From Myroides indicus (lineage in GTDB: Bacteria; Bacteroidota; Bacteroidia; Flavobacteriales; Flavobacteriaceae), in the NCBI RefSeq assembly GCF_004364575.1, contig NZ_SOAG01000002.1:89133-153132 (forward strand): a stretch of 64,000 nucleotides of DNA, in the 5' to 3' direction. Of the stretch, positions 1 to 8,671 are shown piece after piece (the stretch's first letter is position 1; the number at the start of each line of letters is the position of its first letter). The position numbers and the translations under genes were made by a program. The notes below the pieces were generated by a model that worked only from the letters and a program-made list of their open reading frames with translations, did not search any database and was not told the DNA's origin.

Positions 1-1229
1 GTTTGCGTATGCGTAGTTGTATTTCCGCATTCGTCTGTAGCTGTCCATGTTCTGGTAAGTACATAACTGTTGGCACATGATCCGTCTACTCTTGTTTCTT
101 TGAAATCCACTGTAGCTGTTCCGCAGTTATCATTTGCTGTTAACGTTGGAGCTGTTGGTACTTCTGCATCGCAAGAATAAGTTATGTTTTGCGGTAAATC
201 TTCTACAAATATCGGTTTGGTTTTGTCTTCTACCTTAATGATTTGTGTATGCGTTGCCACATTTCCGCAAGCGTCTTTTGCTGTATAAGTACGGGTAACC
301 GTATAGTTATTCGCACAAACAGGGCTTACATTGGATTTTACATCTGTTACTGTAATTGTAATATCTGATTTGGTACAGTTGTCTGTTGCTGTCAAATTAT
401 CTGCTGCCGGTATTTCTGCCGGGCAGGATACGGTTACATCTGTAGGCAAGTCGCTGGTAAATACTGGTTTTTCCGTGTCTTCTATTGTAAAGACAGCTGT
501 TGTGGTTGCAGTATTTCCACAAGCGTCAGTTGCAGTAAAAGTTACTTCTACGCTTCCGGCATTTCCGCAGGCAGTTACAAAGTTGTCATTGTCATGATCA
601 TTTGACCAGTTTACTGTTCCGCAATTATCTGTAGCGATAGCTCCTGCATTATTTGCTAACCAGCTGTTTAAAGCATCAGTGTTCCCAAATCCATCGCATT
701 GTACTGTTGCGTTTTGAGCTTTTGTAGTAATTGTAGGTGCGATATTGTCGTTTACAGTAATTATTTGTTGGTAGGTTGTCGTGTTTCCACAATCATCTGT
801 TGCTGTCCATGTTCTGGTTACGGTAAAATTATTATCGCATGCTCCAGATGTTATGGTTTCGTCAAAAGCTACCGTTGCATTTCCACAGTTATCTGTAGCT
901 GTTAGTGTAGCTGCTTCCGGTACTTCAGAAGCACAAGAAACGCTTACTGTTGCGGCAGGCAATGTGCCCACAAAAGCAGGATTAACGTCATCATTAACCG
1001 TGATGGTTTGCGTGTGTATTGTTGTATTTCCACAATCATCCGTTGCTGTCCATGTTCTGGTTAGTGTGAAATTGTTATCACAAGTTCCATCTACTTGGGA
1101 TTCAGTGAATGTTACTGCTGCATTTCCGCAGTTATCCGTTGCTGTTAAAGAAACTGCAGCAGGTACTTGTGAAGCGCAAGAATAGCTTGCGTTTTGTGGT
1201 AGCGCTCCGTTAAATACTGGTGCTTCGTT
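1..1229 (-). repeat. Second copy (truncated by window edge) of a 1,770-bp tandem repeat in the HYR gene
   Basis: Bases 1-1229 match 1771-2999 at a constant offset of 1,770 bp (590 codons), differing only at scattered positions; for example 331-597 and 2101-2367 translate identically. Divergence rises towards 850-1229. The match is in frame, so the duplication adds a block of seven HYR-like modules. The rest of this copy lies left of the window. Confidence 0.93.
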
Positions 1230-4200
1230 ATCGGTGAATATAATATCTGCTGTTACTGTTGATGCATTACCGCAAGAATCGGTTGCTTTGAAAGTTACCG
1301 TAGTGGTTCTTCCACACGTCAAAGCTGCTCCCTGATAATCATGTGACCATGTTATGTTGCCACAAAGATCGGTTGCGGTTGCTCCTCCGTGGTTATTTAA
1401 CCAAGCGTTTAACTCGTCCTGACTTGTACTACTACAATCAATATTTAAGTCAGCTAAATTTACTGTATCAATAACCGGTGCTGTATTATCTTCAATTACG
1501 AATGTGCCTTGGAAAGTAGCACTATTGCCACAACTGTCAGTAGCTGTAAAATCAACTATGATACTACGTGAACCTTGGCAATGATCGTTTGTATCTTCAA
1601 TTCTATGGCTCCAGCTTACTGTTCCGCAATTATCGGTTGCTGTTGCTCCTCCGTTATTTGCAATCCACGCATCAAATTCTGTTGTGTTCCCTGTTCCATC
1701 ACATTCTACTGTCATTGTTGTAGATGCAGGTAATGCAATCACAGGTGCTGTGGTATCAGCTACGGTAATTATTTGCGTATGCGTAGTTGTATTTCCGCAT
1801 TCGTCTGTAGCTGTCCATGTTCTGGTAAGTACATAACTGTTGGCACATGATCCGTCTACTCTTGTTTCTTTGAAATCCACTGTAGCTGTTTCGCAGTTAT
1901 CATTTGCTGTTAACGTTGGAGCTGTTGGTACTTCTGCATCGCAAGAATAAGTTATGTTTTGCGGTAAATCTTCTACAAATACCGGTTTGGTTTTGTCTTC
2001 TACCTTAATGATTTGTGTATGCGTTGCCACATTTCCGCAAGCATCTTTTGCTGTATAAGTACGGGTAACCGTATAGTTATTCGCACAAACAGGGCTTACA
2101 TTGGATTTTACATCTGTTACCGTAATTGTAATATCTGATTTGGTACAGTTGTCTGTTGCTGTCAAATTATCTGCTGCCGGTATTTCTGCCGGGCAGGATA
2201 CGGTTACATCTGTAGGCAAGTCGCTGGTAAATACTGGTTTTTCCGTGTCTTCTATTGTAAAGACAGCTGTTGTGGTTGCAGTATTTCCACAAGCGTCAGT
2301 TGCAGTAAAAGTTACTTCTACGCTTCCGGCATTTCCGCAGGCAGTTACAAAGTTGTCATTGTCATGATCATTTGACCAGTTTACTGTTCCGCAATTATCT
2401 GTAGCGATAGCTCCTGCATTATTTGCTAACCAGTTGTTTAAAGCATCAGTGTTCCCAAATCCATCGCATTGTACTGTTGCGTTTTGAGCTTTTGTAGTAA
2501 TTGTAGGTGCGATATTGTCGTTTACAGTAATGATTTGCTGGTAGGTTGTCGTGTTTCCACAATCATCCGTTGCTGTCCATGTTCTGGTTACGGTAAAATT
2601 ATTATCGCATGCTCCAGATGTTATGGTTTCGTCAAAATCTACCACTGCAGTTCCACAGTTGTCAGTTGCTGTTAGCGTAGCTGCTTCAGGTAATTCAGAA
2701 GCACAAGAAACGCTTACTGTTGCGGCAGGCAATGTGCCTATAAAAACAGGATTAACGTCATCATTAACCGTGATGATTTGCGTGTGTATTGTTGTGTTTC
2801 CGCAGTCATCCGTTGCTGTCCATGTTCTGGTTAATGTGAAATTGTTATCACAAGTTCCATCTATTTTGGATTCATTGAATGTTACTTCTGCATTACCGCA
2901 GTTATCTGTTGCTGTTAAAGAAACTGCAGCAGGTACTTGTGAAGCGCAAGAATAGCTTGCATTTTGCGGTAAGGCTTCATTAAATACTGGTTTTACGTTA
3001 TCTCTAATCGTAATTATTTGATCACAGGTTTCAACATTCCCCTGAGCATCTGTCACTTTAAAAGTTCTTGTAAATGATTTTGTTCCGTTTGTACAAGCTG
3101 AAATTGCTGAATCGGTATAAACAAAAGTAGTATTTCCACAAGACGTTAAAACATTAGGTATTCCCGTTGCGGAAGGATCGGTATTTGTTCCGCAAATAAT
3201 TTCTATATCATTAGGGCATTCGATTTCTAATGTACAACACATTGGGGCTGCACCTGTCACATTTAATGGTGTACAGTTCTTAGCATCTGTAAATGTAAAA
3301 TCATATGGTGTCCCTGCTCCGTAAGGTGTACTTGCTGTAATTGGATCAGATGTCCAAATGTTGCTGTTAAACGTTATCGGACTCGTTATTCCTGTTCCTG
3401 TTACAGAATAAGGAGTTGTTCCGTTTAAAGTTACACGTACGCGATACGTTTGGTTGTCTGGCGAACAAATCGTTTCTACTGTACCCTGAAGGTTATTTTC
3501 CTTGAAGGTTACCTTTATTTTGCCGATGTTACTTTTACATACCCCATCTACAATAAATCGGTTGATGACATAATAGGTTCTTCCATCTACTAATGGTGTA
3601 TTTAAAGGTAAACGATTTGCCGGTAAATCGGAAGTGGCTTCCTGAATGTTTTCGTACCAATCTAAATGATATACTGTAGTTGTTCCTTCAAAAGGGATAT
3701 CTGCAAGAGTAGGTATTCCGCCATTAATCAAAGGATTACAAATTTCCGGATATTGATATTCCGGATCAATTGTTAAAAGAGTATCTATAGGCAGTTCCAT
3801 AGATATAATATTTTCATATAATACCTGATCAATACCGGTAGCCGAACAATCCGGATTAGGTGCGCAAGGTAATACATCAATATTTTGGAAAACTGTTACT
3901 TTGATATCCCCAAAATTGTATTGACAATTTAAAGCTGTTATATTTGATCCCTTATATTTTAGAGGAACATTATTGAACTTTAATGTTTCGCCAACGTTTA
4001 TATTAGATGTTACCTGATATAGATATCCACGAACTGGGTCAAGAGCGATATACTGTACTTTGTCTGTTGGTAACAAATAAGCTGCCGGATCTCCTACAAT
4101 TTCCCAGTCTACAGGTAATTTCAGTGCCACTTGATATTGGTCGGTGACAGGATCAATTACTTCAGGGGTTCCTGAATTTTTGATTTCGGCATTGTAAATT

Positions 4201-7200
4201 GCTCTTAAAATTCCTCCGGTAGTTAAAACCGGGTCTAACACAACATTTGTTGTTCCTTCTTCTCTTAGTTCAGGGAAAGAATCGGATCCTCCATCAATAA
4301 TAATGCGTTTGGTTGTTGCAGTTGTGATATTTTCATTTGTTACCTGAGTTCCGCATGTATTTGTAGCAGATGGTGTAGCAGTGTGTTTTGCACCACTTCT
4401 AAAATCACAATTATTTACTTTGTAGTAAACCTTTATCTTAACTCTCTCTAAGGTATTAAGCTTAATACTGTTTGGCAATTTGATTTCTAAAATATCGCCA
4501 TTTACTACAGCATCAGCTACATTGCCAATTACCCATGAGGATGCGGTTCCGCCTGCTGCGGAAAATACATTGCTGTATTCAAATTTATTGTTGTAAGCTA
4601 ATCCCGGAGCAGTATTTAAAGGAATGCTGATTTTTAGATTGTCTAGTTGAGAATCTCCTGCATTGTGTAATTGTACGCTATACCATATTTCATTGCATAA
4701 ATCGGGTTTTGTATTTACTCCGTTAAACTGATCAACAACTTCTGTTTGTAATATATTTTGAATCGTTTTATGGGTTAATTCTAAATCACTTAACTTACAA
4801 CCGTCATTAATCGAAGCAGGATAGCTTGCCGTTGTGCAGCTGTATCCCGATGTCAGGTTTAAAGAGCGTACTTCGCAGTTAATAACATCTGCTTTTATTA
4901 AGTAATATTTTGCTGTACCAGATGCAAAATCACCTAACTGATAAATATTTGCGCCATTTGCAACTAAAGCAGATTGAGGGTTAGCACCATTATAATTATC
5001 AACTTGCTGTATTGATTTGATAATTAAATCGCCGCTTTTCTTAGCAAACCATACACTGTTAAAGTTTCTGGCTCCGTTGCTTTGAACTCTTACAACCCAT
5101 GAAACTTCTGTTCCGTCAGGACTTAGTGTTCCCAAAAGGCTGTTGCCTGCGGGTGTTACTGTAAGGGAGCCAATTCCCGTGTTATAAGTGAGATTTTGTG
5201 TATTGCTATACGGTGTTAATAAGCCTTCACCATCTACCTTATGGCCGTTTAGCGTAACTTCTATAACCTGATTTGTCGCATTAGTTGTTGGTTCACATTC
5301 AGAAAGAGTTACAATTGGCGTGATTTTTAATTCAAAACCTTCGTCCAAGTAATCAATGCCGTTGCCTGCCCCTAAAGAACTTGCTGTTATTGTTTTTAAA
5401 GCAGCGGACAAATCTAAGAGATATTCGTCATTATTAACTGCAGGTAGTACAGCAATAGTTGTTGTTAGATTTGCTATCCAAGGTTGGTTGACTACAGTTA
5501 CAGTAACGCCTGTCAGTGTAATATAATGTGGTACTTTCAGTATAGCATTTGTTGGGACAAATAATTTGCGGTATTCATTTCTGAAAATAGCATCTTGTTT
5601 TTTAAACCCTAAAATGTTTGCTGAAAATGTTGCTGTGTTTGTGTTTTCTTCACAATTAACAAAATTCTTTGTTCCTCCCGAAAAGCCAAAGCCATGGGTT
5701 ACGTACAAACCTGTTGCTGTATAGGTTCTCCCACATAATAAACCTTCGTTTGTGGTAGTGTCTATTAAATATGATTTTGTCGGGAATCGCTTTAATCCTA
5801 TGCTTGAAGTACCTGCTTTTACTTCTATTGAAAGACGAACTTCATCGCCATCTGTTAACGGAGCTGGCAATGTGTATTCCAATATATAAGCAGAGGATGT
5901 TTGGGTTACAGTAGCATTTGAAGTAACTGTAGTTCCATTTATAATAACTTTTCCGGAAGTTGTTCTTAAGGCAGCATTAGTGCTTGCCTCTTTTTCAACT
6001 ACCAAACGCACTGTGTTAAACGGACCGTTTGTAACGCGAGCAGTAGAAGTCTGATAAATTTCTAAAATGTCCCCTGTGATAAAAGCTCTGTCATATGCAT
6101 TTGTTGAGGGTGTGCTAACAGTAGGAACCCCGCTGCCGTTTACCGCATGTCCTAAGGAAACTCTTTTAACACCTGCAGGACCGTTTACTAAACCATCATC
6201 GCAAGGACCGGTAGGGCAAAACCCTTTAAGTTTGGTTTCATTACATTTAAAGACAACAGGAGAACATGTTCCTGCACCATCGGCTTTTCTTAATTCACCT
6301 CCTATATTGTACCATAAATCATCTAAATTTGTCGATGGACAAGTTAAGGTTATCGGAAACTCTAAATTTTCGAATGAAAAGTCTAAATCCCTACCTGTGC
6401 TCCAAGGAGCTGTTCCATAAGTAAAAGTCAATTCCCATTTATTGCCCCCTACGTTTACTGCTGTAACTCCTTCAAAACTGAAGCCTGTAGTGGAAAGGTC
6501 ATCGGATAATTCTACTGTAATTACAAATTGATCACCATTATTTAATCCTTTAAAAGGAATATTGAAATTGGTGAACATGTACTCTGCCATAAGAGGAGTA
6601 CCTTCAATAATATCTACTTCACCAACATGCATTCCTGTATAATTGTAGGAAATTTCTTCGCTAACAGTCCCTCCGCTATTAACAGGTGCACAAGAGTTTG
6701 TATAATCAAAAGATGCATTAAATGCATTGTGTCCGTTGCTGAATTGCGTTGGCGCTAAAGTACAGTCTGCCGATGAATAATTTGGTGCAGGATAATATTG
6801 TTTAAAATCAATAATTGCTATTTCACCTCCTGTTAAGGCAGGAATCCGTATTCTTACTTTTTGAGGATTGGAAGAATCAATAATTGTTGCCGGTATATTA
6901 TTCACAGTAATAGAACCGGGGTCAATTTTTCCGCCTAAATCCTGCGTGCTGATTTCAAAATCTATAACATCAGTAGCAGTACTTCCATTATTTTTAACTA
7001 TCCACGTATTAGCTCCAAAATTGTTAAAACAGTTTATTACCGGAGATGAAGGAGTTACTGATAAGCTTGGCGCACCTGTTACTGCTAAATTGATAATGTG
7101 AGTTGCCGTCCCGTTAACTGCCGAAGCAGTGCATTTTGTTGCACAGCCATAGTATACTTCATAATCGGTAGGTGTAAGAGAGCAATCTTCTATTTTTACT

Positions 7201-7970
7201 TTTTCTTTAAAAGTAATGCTTTCTCCACTTTTCAGGCTCATACCTGAAAATATAAGCTGATCCGGATTAGAGTCATCAATTACCCACCCTGCAGTTGTTA
7301 AGCTTGTATAGTTGTATGAAACATGCGAAAGGCCGTTGCCCAAGGTACGGTCTAAAGAAAATTGAAATATTTCTCCATTACCCTGATTTTTAATGGTAAT
7401 AGTTCGTTCAGGTTCGTTACCTATATTTCCTGTAATAGGATTGGGAGTAATATCAACCCGCAAAACCGCATAGCGGATATTGATAGCGTCGCTTGTTCCG
7501 GTTTGAACTCCGTTTGTACAGCCACTTAATGTGTAAGCTACTAAAGGATCTCCTGTTGGAGAGCCTATTATGCTGCACAAAGCTTTTGCTTTAAAGGTTA
7601 TTTCTATTTCCTGGGAAGATGGTCCGGATGGAATGTTTATATCCATTGTTGCCTTCGATCCCGTTTGCTCGGTTATTGTTGCCGGAGTTCCATCTATGTT
7701 GATTGAACCAGTTTCGAGTTCAAATCCGCTCGGAAGTTCTATTTTTAATTCCCCGTTCGGGCAATCCTGACTTCCTTTTGCAATTCTAACCGCGAATTGC
7801 TGAGATTCGGCACATACATCAAGAACCGGAACACTGCTATCTGTTTTAAGTGTCTGTCCCTGCGTATCATTTGCCGATAACAATAAAAAAGAAAATAGAA
7901 ATATCAGCATAGCCGATTTCCATTTTCCTAAAATTGTAAAAAAATGCATTAACGTAGTTTTATAATCCAT
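1..7970 (-). CDS. Giant secreted HYR/DUF11-repeat adhesin-like protein (3' end off the window)
   Basis: An uninterrupted minus-strand frame starts at ATG 7970 and is still open at base 1 (at least 2,656 codons); I checked the frame at both ends and at several internal points. The N-terminus has basic residues and a hydrophobic segment ending near NDTQGQT, a plausible signal peptide. A second ATG eight codons in is an alternative start. Residues of roughly 45-1560 are repeated beta-rich modules typical of DUF11/'conserved repeat' surface proteins. From about 1570 onward come HYR-like Ig modules with the recurring cores TATDNCG and TRTWTATDDCGN and conserved Cys pairs. These families are extracellular adhesive stalks. 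In Flavobacteriaceae such proteins usually end in a gliding-motility/type IX sorting domain, but that end lies outside the window, so the secretion route is inferred. The nearest upstream gene, the usher-like gene, is 701 bp away, so it is probably a separate transcript. Confidence 0.85.
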   Translation of the reverse strand, partial: MDYKTTLMHFFTILGKWKSAMLIFLFSFLLLSANDTQGQTLKTDSSVPVLDVCAESQQFAVRIAKGSQDCPNGELKIELPSGFELETGSINIDGTPATITEQTGSKATMDINIPSGPSSQEIEITFKAKALCSIIGSPTGDPLVAYTLSGCTNGVQTGTSDAINIRYAVLRVDITPNPITGNIGNEPERTITIKNQGNGEIFQFSLDRTLGNGLSHVSYNYTSLTTAGWVIDDSNPDQLIFSGMSLKSGESITFKEKVKIEDCSLTPTDYEVYYGCATKCTASAVNGTATHIINLAVTGAPSLSVTPSSPVINCFNNFGANTWIVKNNGSTATDVIDFEISTQDLGGKIDPGSITVNNIPATIIDSSNPQKVRIRIPALTGGEIAIIDFKQYYPAPNYSSADCTLAPTQFSNGHNAFNASFDYTNSCAPVNSGGTVSEEISYNYTGMHVGEVDIIEGTPLMAEYMFTNFNIPFKGLNNGDQFVITVELSDDLSTTGFSFEGVTAVNVGGNKWELTFTYGTAPWSTGRDLDFSFENLEFPITLTCPSTNLDDLWYNIGGELRKADGAGTCSPVVFKCNETKLKGFCPTGPCDDGLVNGPAGVKRVSLGHAVNGSGVPTVSTPSTNAYDRAFITGDILEIYQTSTARVTNGPFNTVRLVVEKEASTNAALRTTSGKVIINGTTVTSNATVTQTSSAYILEYTLPAPLTDGDEVRLSIEVKAGTSSIGLKRFPTKSYLIDTTTNEGLLCGRTYTATGLYVTHGFGFSGGTKNFVNCEENTNTATFSANILGFKKQDAIFRNEYRKLFVPTNAILKVPHYITLTGVTVTVVNQPWIANLTTTIAVLPAVNNDEYLLDLSAALKTITASSLGAGNGIDYLDEGFELKITPIVTLSECEPTTNATNQVIEVTLNGHKVDGEGLLTPYSNTQNLTYNTGIGSLTVTPAGNSLLGTLSPDGTEVSWVVRVQSNGARNFNSVWFAKKSGDLIIKSIQQVDNYNGANPQSALVANGANIYQLGDFASGTAKYYLIKADVINCEVRSLNLTSGYSCTTASYPASINDGCKLSDLELTHKTIQNILQTEVVDQFNGVNTKPDLCNEIWYSVQLHNAGDSQLDNLKISIPLNTAPGLAYNNKFEYSNVFSAAGGTASSWVIGNVADAVVNGDILEIKLPNSIKLNTLERVKIKVYYKVNNCDFRSGAKHTATPSATNTCGTQVTNENITTATTKRIIIDGGSDSFPELREEGTTNVVLDPVLTTGGILRAIYNAEIKNSGTPEVIDPVTDQYQVALKLPVDWEIVGDPAAYLLPTDKVQYIALDPVRGYLYQVTSNINVGETLKFNNVPLKYKGSNITALNCQYNFGDIKVTVFQNIDVLPCAPNPDCSATGIDQVLYENIISMELPIDTLLTIDPEYQYPEICNPLINGGIPTLADIPFEGTTTVYHLDWYENIQEATSDLPANRLPLNTPLVDGRTYYVINRFIVDGVCKSNIGKIKVTFKENNLQGTVETICSPDNQTYRVRVTLNGTTPYSVTGTGITSPITFNSNIWTSDPITASTPYGAGTPYDFTFTDAKNCTPLNVTGAAPMCCTLEIECPNDIEIICGTNTDPSATGIPNVLTSCGNTTFVYTDSAISACTNGTKSFTRTFKVTDAQGNVETCDQIITIRDNVKPVFNEALPQNASYSCASQVPAAVSLTATDNCGNAEVTFNESKIDGTCDNNFTLTRTWTATDDCGNTTIHTQIITVNDDVNPVFIGTLPAATVSVSCASELPEAATLTATDNCGTAVVDFDETITSGACDNNFTVTRTWTATDDCGNTTTYQQIITVNDNIAPTITTKAQNATVQCDGFGNTDALNNWLANNAGAIATDNCGTVNWSNDHDNDNFVTACGNAGSVEVTFTATDACGNTATTTAVFTIEDTEKPVFTSDLPTDVTVSCPAEIPAADNLTATDNCTKSDITITVTDVKSNVSPVCANNYTVTRTYTAKDACGNVATHTQIIKVEDKTKPVFVEDLPQNITYSCDAEVPTAPTLTANDNCETATVDFKETRVDGSCANSYVLTRTWTATDECGNTTTHTQIITVADTTAPVIALPASTTMTVECDGTGNTTEFDAWIANNGGATATDNCGTVSWSHRIEDTNDHCQGSRSIIVDFTATDSCGNSATFQGTFVIEDNTAPVIDTVNLADLNIDCSSTSQDELNAWLNNHGGATATDLCGNITWSHDYQGAALTCGRTTTVTFKATDSCGNASTVTADIIFTDNEAPVFNGALPQNASYSCASQVPAAVSLTATDNCGNAAVTFTESQVDGTCDNNFTLTRTWTATDDCGNTTIHTQTITVNDDVNPAFVGTLPAATVSVSCASEVPEAATLTATDNCGNATVAFDETITSGACDNNFTVTRTWTATDDCGNTTTYQQIITVNDNIAPTITTKAQNATVQCDGFGNTDALNSWLANNAGAIATDNCGTVNWSNDHDNDNFVTACGNAGSVEVTFTATDACGNTATTTAVFTIEDTEKPVFTSDLPTDVTVSCPAEIPAADNLTATDNCTKSDITITVTDVKSNVSPVCANNYTVTRTYTAKDACGNVATHTQIIKVEDKTKPIFVEDLPQNITYSCDAEVPTAPTLTANDNCGTATVDFKETRVDGSCANSYVLTRTWTATDECGNTTTHTQ
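1230..2999 (-). repeat. First complete copy of the 1,770-bp (590-aa) HYR super-repeat
   Basis: The unit encodes seven Ig-like modules in gene order. They open with, in turn: PVFNEALPQNASYSC, PVFIGTLPAATVSVSC, ITTKAQNATVQCDG, PVFTSDLPTDVTVSC, PVFVEDLPQNITYSC, VIALPASTTMTVECDG and VIDTVNLADLNIDCSS. Bases 1771-2999 are matched by 1-1229; 1230-1770 would be matched by sequence beyond the left edge if the second copy is complete. Near identity at DNA level points to recent duplication or gene conversion. Confidence 0.88.
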
Positions 7971-8671
7971 AAAATATTGTTTTACTTCATTAAGTGATTG
8001 TTTTAAAAAGTTTAATGATCTGGCTTTTCTCGTCACATAAAATTTATTTTTTAGTAGTTAATAATAGTTATATCAATTAATTTTTTACATTGCTAATGAA
8101 AAGTGTGTTATATCGTTTATTTTGTGTTTTTTTACGGATTCTATAAAATGGTGCAATTTTATTAATTTATAGGTATCTGATAATTAGTAAAGTAATAAAA
8201 TTATTAAATAATTGATTTTTTTAGTAGCAATATTGTTAAGGTAAATTTTGTTAAATATACTCTTGTGTTATTTGGTTAAAAGCATCAGGATGTGTTAAAT
8301 TCTAAACGAATTATATCAAGGGTAAATCTTTTCTTTGTTGAAAAAATCGAATGAATTAGAGTGTTTCATAGCTTTAAAATCGTTTGTTTGTGTTTTTTTA
8401 TCTTTTTGATAGAGAATTAATTACCTGTAAAAAGATCAGTGTACGAAATTAGGAGGGTTTTTTATTGGTTTACTTATAAAAAAATACATAAAATTTGTGA
8501 TTATTAACCGAATTGATTTTGTCCTTTTTAATCAATAATTGTGACTTTGCAATTAAGTTTTGCTGAAATAATTTTAAGATGTCTTTTAGAAAGACAGACT
8601 ATTTAAAGAGTACCTGTTTTTGCTTTAGTGGAGAGGTAGTGAAATTAAACTTCTGATTTGTTTGTTGCCTA
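7971..8671. other. 701-bp AT-rich non-coding gap
   Basis: No reading frame of credible length and no tRNA is visible on either strand. It should carry the promoter of the giant minus-strand gene and the transcript end of the usher gene, but I find no full TAnnTTTG element for the minus strand and no strong hairpin. Confidence 0.6.

Noticed and set aside
331..2955. Plus-strand reading frames in the repeat region of the giant gene
   Set aside because: They are antisense shadows of the HYR modules: they recur with the repeat and carry no signal or domain of their own, while the minus frame is open throughout.
1..2999. CRISPR array or other short-repeat array
   Set aside because: The repeats are long, protein-coding and in frame; there are no short direct repeats with unique spacers.
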